7,671 nucleotides of DNA from Hungatella sp. UBA5982 (GTDB taxonomy: Bacteria; Bacillota; Clostridia; Lachnospirales; Lachnospiraceae): contig DJBG01000223.1 of the NCBI GenBank assembly GCA_002429965.1, positions 239-7,909 of the forward strand, written 5' to 3'. Within the stretch, counting starts at the first letter, position 1; every line of letters starts with the position of its first letter. The notes beneath the pieces were generated by a model. That model saw only the letters and a list, made by a program, of their open reading frames with translations, was not told the DNA's origin and did no database searches. Below are positions 1 through 6,074 of this stretch, piece after piece. Position numbers and translations under genes: made by a program.

Positions 1-820
1 GAGCCCAGCTCTTTGGATATACAACGTCAGCATCCTTGAATGCGTCAGCCATATCGTTGGATACACGGAAGGTACCGCCGGATTTCTCAGCGTTCTTCTT
101 TGCAACTTCAACAACTTCAGGCATAACTTCATAGCCTTCTGGATGAGCTAAAACAACTTCCATACCCATACGTGTCATTAAGCCGATGATTCCCTGAGGA
201 ACGGATAATGGCTTTCCGTAGGAAGGAGAGTAAGCCCATGTCATAGCCAGCTTTTTGCCCTTTAAGTTCTCGAGGCCGCCCATCTCATGGATGATGTGAA
301 GCATATCAGCCATACTCTGAGTTGGATGGTCAATGTCGCACTGTAAGTTTACTAAGGTTGGTCTCTGCTCTAAGATGCCATCCTTATTTCCCTGGGTAAC
401 AGCGTCCATAAATTCATGCATATAAGTATTTCCCTTGCCGATATACATATCATCGCGGATACCGATAACATCTGCCATGAAGGAAACCATGTTAGCTGTC
501 TCACGAACAGTCTCGCCGTGAGCTACCTGAGATTTGCCCTCGTCTAAATCCTGAACTTCCAGACCAAGTAAGTTACATGCGGAAGCGAAGGAGAAACGGG
601 TACGTGTGGAGTTGTCGCGGAATAAGGAAATTCCAAGACCGCTTTCGAATACTTTTGTGGAAATGTTGTTTTCTCTCATGAAGCGGAGAGCATCAGCAAC
701 GGTCCAGACAGCTTCCAGCTCGTCGTCTGTCTTTTCCCATGTTAAGAAGAAATCATTCTCATACATTTCCTTAAAGTTTAAGGAATTCAGTTTGTCAATG
801 TAATCCTGTAAGGTTTTCAT
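1..820 (-). CDS. ygeW: YgeW-type knotted transcarbamylase (partial, 3' end outside window)
   Basis: The first 273 codons are present; E. coli YgeW, from memory, is about 396 residues, so about two thirds is here. The translation closely follows YgeW: SLFRDNSTRTRFSFASA (residues 65-81) holds the STRTR carbamoyl-phosphate loop, DIDHPTQSMAD (162-172) is the HPTQ carbamoyl-binding motif, and AMTWAYSPSYGKPLSVPQG (192-210) is the lead into the second domain and its knot. The end visible here, DADVVYPKSWA, is typical of the family. Members belong to the aspartate/ornithine carbamoyltransferase superfamily. The physiological substrate was long unknown; a catabolic role releasing carbamoyl phosphate from a carbamoylated diamino acid is inferred from the context with DpaL and YgeY. 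The start is supported by AGGAGG at 832-837, 11 nt upstream. It is the last visible gene of the minus-strand operon, 183 bp after ygeY. Cytoplasmic; no signal peptide. Confidence 0.95.
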   Translation of the reverse strand, partial: MKTLQDYIDKLNSLNFKEMYENDFFLTWEKTDDELEAVWTVADALRFMRENNISTKVFESGLGISLFRDNSTRTRFSFASACNLLGLEVQDLDEGKSQVAHGETVRETANMVSFMADVIGIRDDMYIGKGNTYMHEFMDAVTQGNKDGILEQRPTLVNLQCDIDHPTQSMADMLHIIHEMGGLENLKGKKLAMTWAYSPSYGKPLSVPQGIIGLMTRMGMEVVLAHPEGYEVMPEVVEVAKKNAEKSGGTFRVSNDMADAFKDADVVYPKSWA

Positions 821-831
821 ATTGTAGTTAG

Positions 832-837
832 CCTCCT
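832..837 (-). promoter_or_regulatory. ygeW ribosome binding site
   Basis: A perfect AGGAGG (minus strand) lies 11 nt before the ATG at 820. The spacing is slightly long, but no other in-frame start is nearby, so it fixes the ygeW start. Confidence 0.75.
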
Positions 838-872
838 GAATATTATCTTGTTTTATAGTTATCTATCCTTCA

Positions 873-920
873 TGCAGTCTGCCAGGCATTGATTGGGGAA
901 GGAATGTTCGGCAGATTGCA
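873..920 (-). other. Imperfect inverted repeat in the ygeY-ygeW gap
   Basis: On the plus strand, TGCAGTCTGCC (873-883) and GGCAGATTGCA (910-920) are complementary over 11 positions with one exception, separated by 26 bp. The exception is G-T when read on the plus strand and A-C when read in the minus-strand mRNA. The element sits 52 bp upstream of the ygeW start. It could be a two-half-site operator or a stem in the leader of ygeW. The right arm is also the start of the 17-bp motif repeated upstream of ssnA, which favours a protein-binding site. Confidence 0.5.
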
Positions 921-927
921 AAAATGA
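911..927 (+). repeat. Shared 17-bp motif, copy 1 (upstream of ygeW)
   Basis: GCAGATTGCAAAAATGA here matches GCAGATTGCAGAAATGA at 4525-4541 in 16 of 17 positions, in the same plus-strand orientation. Both copies lie in non-coding DNA before cluster genes, but the orientation relative to the genes differs, as ygeW is minus and ssnA plus. A binding site for a common regulator is possible; this is inference from recurrence only. Confidence 0.5.
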
Positions 928-938
928 TTGTTAGGAGT

Positions 939-965
939 GGCGGCAGGCCTAAAAGGCCCGCTGCC
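939..965 (-). other. GC-rich stem-loop between ygeY and ygeW
   Basis: In the minus-strand transcript the arm at 965-954 can pair with the arm at 950-939 around a UUU loop (953-951). That gives about 12 positions, with one A-C mismatch and one G-U wobble. It starts 38 nt after the ygeY stop codon. No U-run follows directly (the first is about 10 nt later), so it is not a standard intrinsic terminator. It may protect the 3' end of upstream message, act as a weak attenuator, or compete with the neighbouring inverted repeat. Confidence 0.55.
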
Positions 966-1003
966 AGAATTATGGTAAAATGGTTGTTAAAAACTTGTTT
1001 GGA

Positions 1004-2314
1004 TTACTTACAGTAAGCGGTTGGAAGTGCTGCATATACAGCTGCACAGGTAACCAGATCCTGCTTCCAGGTCTTCTCGTTAGGAGCATGAGCCTGAGCC
1101 TCTGCACCAGGTCCAAAGCCGATGCATGGGATTCCGTTGCGGCCCATGATGGAAACGCCGTTTGTGGAGAAGGTCCACTTGTCGGTAAGAGGACGGGCAG
1201 TTCTCATAGCAACAGTTTCTTCTGCACCGATTCTTACATCACCGTAAAGGTTCTTGTAAGCGTCTTCCAGTGCCTTGGTAACATCGTGATCCTCCGGAAT
1301 AACCCAGGTTGGGAAGTAGCACTCGATCGGATAAGTAAGACCTGTGTAGGAAGGACGGGAATATTCGTACATGGAAACAGTAACGTCATCGCCGTATTTT
1401 TTTACGTTTGGAAGATTGCGGATCTCTTCCAGACAGCTTTCCCATGTTTCGCCTGCTGTCATTCGACGGTCTAAGGATACGGAAGCAGAGTCAGCAACTG
1501 CACAACGGCTTGGGGAGGTGAAGAAGATCTCGGAAGCAGTAACAGTACCGCGTCCTAAGAAGTTTGCTTCTTTCCACTCTTTGTTGTACTTCTCGTCAAG
1601 CATCTTTACAAGGCCTTTAATTTCCTTGTCATCAGCAGCATCGTTCTCGTTAAGAGAGCGAACGTCCTGAAGAATATCAGCCATCTTGTAGATTGCGTTG
1701 TCACCGCGTTCTGGTGCGGAACCGTGGCAGGAGATACCCTTTACGTCAATACGGATTTCCATACGGCCTCTCTGTCCGCGGTAGATACCGCCGTCAGTTG
1801 GCTCTGTGGAAACAACGAATTCCGGACGAACTTTACCTTCGTTGATGATATACTGCCAGCAAAGACCGTCACAGTCTTCTTCCTGAACAGTACCGGTAAC
1901 CAGAACGGTGTATTTGTCATTTAAAAGACCTAAATCCTTCATGATTCTTGCACCGTAAACAGCAGATACGATACCGCCGCACTGATCGGATACGCCGCGG
2001 CCGCCGATTTCTGTTTCATTCTCGTAGCCTTCGTATGGATCAAATGTCCAGTTGCTCTTGTTGCCGATACCAACGGTATCAATATGAGCGTCAAAACCGA
2101 TTAAAGTCTTGCCTGTTCCCATATAGCCTAATACGTTGCCCATGCCGTCGATTTCTACTTTGTCGAAATCCAGCTTCCGCATTTCTGCCGCGATGCGGTC
2201 GATGTGAGCCTTTTCATCACTGCTCTCGCCTGGGAATTTAACGATTTCCCGTAAGAATTTTGTCATATCGGCTTCATAATTCTGTGCTGCTTCTTTGATT
2301 TTGTTGTAATCCAT
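1004..2314 (-). CDS. ygeY: YgeY-type M20-family metallohydrolase
   Basis: 436 residues from the start at 2314; E. coli YgeY, from memory, is about 403. The M20/ArgE-DapE metal site is complete: DAHIDTV (His77, Asp79) first, then GVSDQCGG with the bridging Asp110, GTVQEED with the catalytic Glu145 and ligand Glu146, STEPTD with Glu171, and a late ligand His409 in AQAHAPNE. His197 in [15 protein letters not shown] lies in the dimerisation domain, where family members place a substrate-contacting His. The family is annotated as a 'selenium metabolism hydrolase' by association, but there is no in-frame UGA. Its likely job is hydrolysis of an amide or ureido bond in a purine-derived intermediate; the exact substrate is not visible from sequence. 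It lies 116 bp after dpaL. An alternative ATG at 2329 exists, but GGAGG at 2323-2327 overlaps it and is 8 nt before the ATG at 2314, so 2314 is preferred. Confidence 0.94.
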   Translation of the reverse strand: MDYNKIKEAAQNYEADMTKFLREIVKFPGESSDEKAHIDRIAAEMRKLDFDKVEIDGMGNVLGYMGTGKTLIGFDAHIDTVGIGNKSNWTFDPYEGYENETEIGGRGVSDQCGGIVSAVYGARIMKDLGLLNDKYTVLVTGTVQEEDCDGLCWQYIINEGKVRPEFVVSTEPTDGGIYRGQRGRMEIRIDVKGISCHGSAPERGDNAIYKMADILQDVRSLNENDAADDKEIKGLVKMLDEKYNKEWKEANFLGRGTVTASEIFFTSPSRCAVADSASVSLDRRMTAGETWESCLEEIRNLPNVKKYGDDVTVSMYEYSRPSYTGLTYPIECYFPTWVIPEDHDVTKALEDAYKNLYGDVRIGAEETVAMRTARPLTDKWTFSTNGVSIMGRNGIPCIGFGPGAEAQAHAPNEKTWKQDLVTCAAVYAALPTAYCK

Positions 2315-2322
2315 GTTTTTGT

Positions 2323-2327
2323 CCTCC
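2323..2327 (-). promoter_or_regulatory. ygeY ribosome binding site that decides the start
   Basis: GGAGG on the minus strand lies 8 nt before the ATG at 2314. It overlaps the alternative upstream ATG (2329), which has no such site of its own. The five residues MEDKN of the longer reading are therefore probably an artefact. Confidence 0.8.
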
Positions 2328-2379
2328 ATTTTATAATTTGTTAAGTAATTTGATTCGCCTATGGCTCATCGAGCGGCTG

Positions 2380-2425
2380 ATTTTCTAAGTTCTGCCGGCA
2401 CTGCGTTTGCCTTCACTAAGAAAAT
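2380..2425 (-). other. Long-armed stem-loop just after dpaL
   Basis: ATTTTCTAAGT (2380-2390) and ACTAAGAAAAT (2415-2425) are complementary at 10 of 11 positions. The 24-nt interior contains the palindrome TGCCGGCA (2393-2400) and a possible short GGCA/TGCC stem. The structure begins 5 nt after the dpaL stop in the 116-bp dpaL-ygeY gap. In the minus-strand message no U-run follows, so it is more likely a stability or processing element, or an operator-like dyad, than a terminator. Confidence 0.5.
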
Positions 2426-2430
2426 TATGC

Positions 2431-3636
2431 CTAACGTTCTTTTCCTTCCCAGACAATTGCTTTGTAGCGGTCCGGATCTGTGGCACCCTCAGTAGAGAAG
2501 AGGAGAACTTTTGAATCCTTATTAAGTCCTAAATGCTCTTTTAACTCCTTGTATTCATCAAGAAGCATGATGCAGGCAAGAACTCCGAATGGAGCAGCGC
2601 CTGATTCGCCGGAAGTTACCGGTACATCGCCTTTGATAGGAGCGGCAAGCATTCTCATGCCCTGGGCAGCTGCCCAGTCAGGAGCAGAAACAAAGGTATC
2701 TACGTGATTCTTTAAGATATCCCAGGAAATAGTGTTTGGCTCTCCGCAGGCAAGGCCGGCCATAATGGTCTGCATATCACCGTCCACGATGCGGATATCT
2801 CCGTCGCCGGCTTTTGCACCCTTATAGAGACAGTCTGCTACGTCAGCTTCCACAACGACTACCTTAGGCGGATTCTTAAGATAACGGTTTGCAAAATATC
2901 CCTGAACAGCTCCTGCAAGAGAACCTACACCAGCCTGAACAAATACATGGGTCGGTCTGTCGCAGCCATATTCTTCAAGCTGCTCATTCGCTTCCAGTGC
3001 CATGGTTCCGTAGCCCTGCATGATCCAGGCAGGAATCTCTTCGTAACCATCCCAGGCAGTATCCTGTACTACAACGCCGTTCTTTGTCTTGGAAGCAGCA
3101 TCTGCAGCCATACGGACACATTCGTCATAGTTGACTTCTTCGATGGTAACTGTAGCGCCTTCTGCTTTGATATTGTTGAAACGGGTGATGGTGGAGCCCT
3201 TTGGCATATAAACAACGGACTTCTGGCCTAATTTATTCGCAGCCCATGCAACACCACGTCCATGATTTCCATCGGTAGCGGTGAAGAAGGTCGCCTGTCC
3301 AAACTCTTCTCTTAAAGCGTCAGATGTGAGGACGCTGTAGGGAAGATCAGAAACATCTTTTCCAGTCTGCTTTGCGATGTACTTTGCGATGGCAAAGGAT
3401 CCGCCCAATACTTTGAATGCATTTAAGCCGAACCGGTAAGATTCGTCTTTCATGTAAACCTGGCCAAGGCCTAAATAATCTGCCATGTGATCCAGCTTTG
3501 CAAGAGGAGTCTTGCTGTACTGAGGAAAGCTTTCGTGGAATACTCTTGCTTTCTTGATTTCATCAAGTGCCATAACCGGTAAATTTTTATCATCGGTCTT
3601 TGGCATGGTGTTTACAACCCATTGGATTGGTTTCAT
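2431..3636 (-). CDS. dpaL: Diaminopropionate ammonia-lyase (PLP enzyme)
   Basis: 401 residues, close to E. coli YgeX/DpaL (about 398). It is a fold-type II PLP enzyme that converts 2,3-diaminopropionate to pyruvate and two ammonia. Seen in sequence: KDESYRFGLNAFKVLGGSFA with the probable Schiff-base Lys75; TATDGNHGRGVAWAA (119-133), the Asn/Gly/His loop with Asp122, a likely catalytic acid; QDTAWDGYEE (191-200), another family acidic region; the phosphate-cradle loop AGVGSLAGA (235-243); and SGESGAAPF (342-350) and STEGATDPDRY (381-391), typical of the family. It starts 33 nt after the regulator and lies in the same operon. An AGGAG-like site precedes the ATG at an 11-nt spacing. It would supply the carbon exit of the pathway, with pyruvate entering fermentation. 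Also known as ygeX. Confidence 0.97.
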   Translation of the reverse strand: MKPIQWVVNTMPKTDDKNLPVMALDEIKKARVFHESFPQYSKTPLAKLDHMADYLGLGQVYMKDESYRFGLNAFKVLGGSFAIAKYIAKQTGKDVSDLPYSVLTSDALREEFGQATFFTATDGNHGRGVAWAANKLGQKSVVYMPKGSTITRFNNIKAEGATVTIEEVNYDECVRMAADAASKTKNGVVVQDTAWDGYEEIPAWIMQGYGTMALEANEQLEEYGCDRPTHVFVQAGVGSLAGAVQGYFANRYLKNPPKVVVVEADVADCLYKGAKAGDGDIRIVDGDMQTIMAGLACGEPNTISWDILKNHVDTFVSAPDWAAAQGMRMLAAPIKGDVPVTSGESGAAPFGVLACIMLLDEYKELKEHLGLNKDSKVLLFSTEGATDPDRYKAIVWEGKER

Positions 3637-3669
3637 GATTTTTCATTCTCCTTTTTCTTCCTTAATATA

Positions 3670-4314
3670 TTACTTTTCTTTATTTGTATCCATATAACTG
3701 TATAAAGTGAATTTGGATATGCCAAAATAATTGGAAACCTTGTCTCCTGACTTTGTGACCAGGAATGCTCCGGCATCATTTAAATACTGAATCGCTGCAA
3801 CTTTGTCATCCTTGCTCATAAGAGCGACCGGTTTGCCAACCAGGGCCACAGACTGTTCGATCAGTGCGTCAAGAAGATCATTCACATTATGGGTGATTCT
3901 TTTCGGCTGCTTCTCATCGTCTTCTGTTTCCGAAGTGGAGAGAAGAGATTTTAAGGAATTGTCTATGGTAAGCAGTCCTGTGATATCATAATTAAGAGCC
4001 AGAATGTAATCAATCGTATTATTTTTACCTCTTATATACATGGTGCTGGATTTTAGGATCCTGCCGTCATCGGTTCTTGTTAAATAGGATAAGCGGTCTT
4101 TTAAAAGATCCGGGTTCTTTTTTAACGTTTCCAAAACGATTTCCGAGGGACCATCCCCCAGCTTTCTGTTGCTTACCTGACCGTTTTCGATATAGACAAT
4201 GGAACTATCTATATCTTCCTTCCTGATATCGTGGATAACTACCTCGCAGTTGTTACCAAAATGAGTAGCAATTCCATGTGCGATCTGTGTTAGCAGTTCA
4301 AGCTTTGTATCCAT
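3670..4314 (-). CDS. YheO/DauR-like PAS and helix-turn-helix transcriptional regulator
   Basis: 214 residues from the start at 4314. Residues 1-120 look like the YheO-like PAS-type sensor domain: the N-terminal LTQIAHGIATHFGNNCEVVIHDI, GDGPSEIVLETL near 54-65, and DGRILKSSTMYIRG at 83-96. A charged linker (130-138, SETEDDEKQ) leads to a C-terminal DNA-binding domain with GKPVALMSKDDKVAAIQYL and the helix-turn-helix DKVSNYFGISKFTLYSYM (191-208), characteristic of the DauR/YheO family. Such proteins usually control nearby amino-acid or related catabolic genes and sense a small ligand. It is the first gene of the minus-strand operon and borders the divergent control region, so it probably regulates both arms; ligand and sign of control are unknown. 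The alternative ATG at 4332 is disfavoured because AGGAGGG (4321-4327) lies within its codons and is ideally placed, 6 nt before 4314. Confidence 0.9.
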   Translation of the reverse strand: MDTKLELLTQIAHGIATHFGNNCEVVIHDIRKEDIDSSIVYIENGQVSNRKLGDGPSEIVLETLKKNPDLLKDRLSYLTRTDDGRILKSSTMYIRGKNNTIDYILALNYDITGLLTIDNSLKSLLSTSETEDDEKQPKRITHNVNDLLDALIEQSVALVGKPVALMSKDDKVAAIQYLNDAGAFLVTKSGDKVSNYFGISKFTLYSYMDTNKEK

Positions 4315-4320
4315 CGTTTG

Positions 4321-4327
4321 CCCTCCT
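4321..4327 (-). promoter_or_regulatory. Regulator ribosome binding site that decides the start
   Basis: AGGAGGG on the minus strand, 6 nt before the ATG at 4314. It makes 4314 the better start than 4332. Confidence 0.85.
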
Positions 4328-4351
4328 CTCATCGGAACATCTTATATATCC

Positions 4352-4379
4352 ATCATAGCATAAAAAATTAAAATTACAA
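4352..4379 (-). promoter_or_regulatory. Promoter of the regulator-dpaL-ygeY-ygeW operon
   Basis: On the minus strand there is TTGTAA as -35 (4379-4374), 16 nt, then TATGAT as -10 (4357-4352) preceded by a TGC extended -10. Transcription would start near 4345, giving a leader of about 30 nt that includes the ribosome binding site. The match to a sigma-A promoter is good, though not experimentally shown. Confidence 0.75.
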
Positions 4380-4387
4380 GTGGTTTT

Positions 4388-4411
4388 CTAAAAAATTTTT
4401 AGGTTCGCTAA
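4388..4411. promoter_or_regulatory. Candidate operator: CTAA/TTAG dyads
   Basis: CTAAAAAATTTTTAG (4388-4402) is a perfect palindrome with 7-bp arms around one base. Its right half, TTAG, also pairs with CTAA at 4408-4411 across GTTCG. The three half-sites sit between the -35 elements of the two divergent promoters, a usual place for an operator. The A/T tract may instead be an UP element for the minus-strand promoter. Confidence 0.4.
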
Positions 4412-4430
4412 TTTTTTTTGTATTTTTCAC

Positions 4431-4459
4431 TTGCATTTCTTTATATGAAATGATACACT
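4431..4459 (+). promoter_or_regulatory. Candidate ssnA promoter
   Basis: TTGCAT (4431-4436), a 17-nt spacer, then TACACT (4454-4459) with TGA just before it as an extended -10. The -35 matches consensus only in its TTG. A small CACT-N6-AGTG dyad (4456-4469) overlaps the -10 and the expected start. Use of this promoter would give an unusually long ssnA leader of about 180 nt. A start closer to the gene cannot be ruled out. Confidence 0.4.
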
Positions 4460-4524
4460 GTACTTAGTGAGGAATTTATGGTGTAATCTGTATAGAAAAT
4501 GACGAATTATAGGAGTGAGTATAA

Positions 4525-4541
4525 GCAGATTGCAGAAATGA
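4525..4541 (+). repeat. Shared 17-bp motif, copy 2 (upstream of ssnA)
   Basis: GCAGATTGCAGAAATGA is identical at 16 of 17 positions to 911-927 upstream of ygeW. It lies about 100 bp before the ssnA start and downstream of the candidate promoter, where a bound repressor could block elongation, or where it would be part of the leader RNA. Confidence 0.5.
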
Positions 4542-4542
4542 A

Positions 4543-4580
4543 GTACATACATAGAGGAAGTTCCTATGTGAGGTTTGTAC
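4543..4580 (+). other. Stem-loop in the ssnA leader
   Basis: GTACA (4543-4547) pairs with TGTAC (4576-4580), and inside it ACATAG (4549-4554) pairs with CTATGT (4564-4569), leaving internal loops and a short apical loop. No U-run follows, so it is not a terminator. It may structure the leader or be a DNA dyad for a regulator. Confidence 0.4.
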
Positions 4581-4644
4581 AGTTGGAAATTTTAAGGTTT
4601 CACTTAAATTATGATTAAAAAATGGGAAAAAAGGAGATGGAAAC

Positions 4645-5979
4645 ATGCTGGTTATCGGTAATGGAAGAATGATTACAAGAGACCCCCAGAATCCGTTTTT
4701 TGAGAACGGTGCAGTTGCTATAGAGGGGAGCGAGATCCGCAAGGTAGGAACCACAGAAGACATGAAAAAAGAATACCCGGATGCGGAGTATATTGATGCA
4801 AAAGGTGGAGTTATAATGCCAGCCTTTATTAATGCCCACGAACATATTTACAGTTCTTTTGCAAGAGGCTTAAGCATCAAAGGATATGATCCTCACGGAT
4901 TCCTGGAGATTTTGGACGGAATGTGGTGGACCATTGACCGTAACCTCACTTTAGAAGATACAAGGTTAAGCGCCATGGCTACTTACATCGATTCTATTAA
5001 GAACGGTGTGACAACGACCTTTGACCATCATGCAAGCTTCGGACATATAACAGATTCTCTGTTTAAGATCGAAGAGGCTGCAAAAGAGACTGGTGTCCGT
5101 TCCTGTCTGTGCTATGAGGTTTCTGACCGTGACGGCAAAGACAAGGCAAAAGAAGCGGTTCTGGAGAATGAAGCATTCATTAAGCACGCTTTGGCAGATG
5201 ACAGCGACATGATTGCAGGAATGATGGGAATGCATGCCCAGTTTACGATTTCTGATGAGACCATGGAGCTTGCAGCTTCCCACAAGCCTGAGGGTGTTGG
5301 TTACCATATCCACGTGGCAGAGGGAATCGAAGATCTTCATGACTGCCTTAAGAAACACGGCAAACGGATCGTAGACCGTCTGATGGACTGCAATATCCTG
5401 GGAGAAAAGACCCTTCTTGGACACTGCATCTATATCAACCCTCATGAGATGCAGCTGATTAAGGATACGGATACCATGGTAGTTCACAATCCGGAATCCA
5501 ACATGGGCAATGCATGCGGATGTCCGCCGACCATGGAACTGGTTCACAGAGGAATCTTAACAGGTCTGGGAACTGATGGTTATACTCACGACATGACAGA
5601 ATCCTATAAGGTAGCTAATGTCCTGCATAAACATCATTTATGTGATCCTAATGCGGCATGGGGAGAAGTTCCAAAGATGCTGTTTGAAGGAAATGCAAAG
5701 ATTGCAGGCCGCTACTTTAAAAAGCCTTTGGGCGTATTAAAAGAGGGTGCAGCAGCAGACGTTATCGTTACCGACTATATTCCGCTGACCCCAATGAATG
5801 GGGATAACTGCAACAGCCATATCCTTTTCGGAATGACAGGACGCAGCGTGGTGACTACAGTAGGCAACGGAAAAGTGCTGATGAAGGACCGTATCCTCAC
5901 AGCCATTGATGAAGAAAAGGTGATGGCAGACTGCAGACAAGCAGCAGCCGAACTGGCAAACCGGATTAATTCCAGATAA
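4645..5979 (+). CDS. ssnA: SsnA-type metal-dependent aminohydrolase
   Basis: 444 residues, matching E. coli SsnA (about 442). It is an amidohydrolase-superfamily TIM-barrel enzyme of the guanine deaminase/TRZ-ATZ type. In order: a short N-terminal beta domain; NAHEHIYSSFARG (63-75) with the metal ligands His65 and His67; TTTFDHHASFGH (123-134); HIHVAEG with ligand His223 and the proton-shuttle Glu226; LLGHCIYI with His260; and GLGTDGYTHDM with metal-site Asp311. A C-terminal beta domain (GAAADVIVTDYIPLTP) closes the fold. The full set of metal residues suggests an active hydrolase; a cyclic amide or amino-purine-derived ring is the likely substrate class, with the exact compound unknown. It is first in the plus-strand unit with ygfK. 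AGGAG at 4632-4636 lies 8 nt before the ATG. The family's 'selenium metabolism' label comes from genome association; no in-frame UGA is present. Confidence 0.95.
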   Translation: MLVIGNGRMITRDPQNPFFENGAVAIEGSEIRKVGTTEDMKKEYPDAEYIDAKGGVIMPAFINAHEHIYSSFARGLSIKGYDPHGFLEILDGMWWTIDRNLTLEDTRLSAMATYIDSIKNGVTTTFDHHASFGHITDSLFKIEEAAKETGVRSCLCYEVSDRDGKDKAKEAVLENEAFIKHALADDSDMIAGMMGMHAQFTISDETMELAASHKPEGVGYHIHVAEGIEDLHDCLKKHGKRIVDRLMDCNILGEKTLLGHCIYINPHEMQLIKDTDTMVVHNPESNMGNACGCPPTMELVHRGILTGLGTDGYTHDMTESYKVANVLHKHHLCDPNAAWGEVPKMLFEGNAKIAGRYFKKPLGVLKEGAAADVIVTDYIPLTPMNGDNCNSHILFGMTGRSVVTTVGNGKVLMKDRILTAIDEEKVMADCRQAAAELANRINSR

Positions 5980-6037
5980 AAGTAGTTTCATAAAACCAAG
6001 AAAAATAGTAAAATATACAATATAGAACATTCACTGA

Positions 6038-6068
6038 GGGTTGTCTGCAGTAAAAAAGCGGACAACCC
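6038..6068 (+). other. Strong stem-loop between ssnA and ygfK
   Basis: GGGTTGTCTGC (6038-6048) pairs with GCGGACAACCC (6058-6068) over 11 positions, including one T-G wobble, around a 9-nt A-rich loop. It ends only 6 nt before the ygfK AGGAGG (6075-6080). No U-run follows, so full termination is unlikely. It could stabilise the ssnA 3' end, tune the ssnA/ygfK ratio, or affect access to the ygfK ribosome binding site. Confidence 0.65.
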
Positions 6069-6074
6069 CGTTAC

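Larger units (their letters stand above)
4315..4644. other. Divergent control region between the two operons
   Basis: A 330-bp AT-rich gap without a convincing gene. From left to right it holds the regulator ribosome binding site, a minus-strand promoter (4352-4379), CTAA/TTAG dyads (4388-4411), a T-run (4412-4419), a candidate plus-strand promoter (4431-4459), one copy of a repeated 17-bp motif (4525-4541), a stem-loop (4543-4580) and the ssnA ribosome binding site (4632-4636). All promoter and operator calls are by eye. Confidence 0.8.

Noticed and set aside
939..965. Intrinsic terminator after ygeY
   Set aside because: The stem is good but no U-run follows directly on the minus strand, nor on the plus strand, so it is listed only as a stem-loop.
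980..1474. Plus-strand open frame of 164 codons opposite ygeY
   Set aside because: It lies antisense to a gene with a complete M20 metal site, shows no recognisable domain, and has no good ribosome binding site; a shadow frame.
4566..4580. CRP-type half-site TGTGA near TGTACA
   Set aside because: Only one half matches, the second is poor, and the classical CRP site is not expected in this type of Firmicute.
4460..4644. Purine riboswitch in the ssnA leader
   Set aside because: Tempting because of the pathway, but the conserved three-way junction sequences of the guanine/adenine class were not found by eye.
4476..4845. Two minus-strand open frames across the ssnA start and leader
   Set aside because: Both overlap the well-supported ssnA start antisense, have low-complexity translations and no ribosome binding site of note.
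4966..5547. Minus-strand open frame of 193 codons opposite ssnA
   Set aside because: Antisense to the conserved SsnA catalytic core, rich in Cys/His from reverse reading, and without family resemblance.
1004..5979. Selenocysteine insertion in YgeY or SsnA
   Set aside because: Both families carry a 'selenium metabolism' label, yet both frames read through with no in-frame UGA; the label reflects genomic association.
5990..6030. Separate promoter for ygfK in the AT-rich stretch
   Set aside because: Several TATA-like hexamers exist but none has an acceptable -35 at normal spacing; co-transcription with ssnA is simpler.
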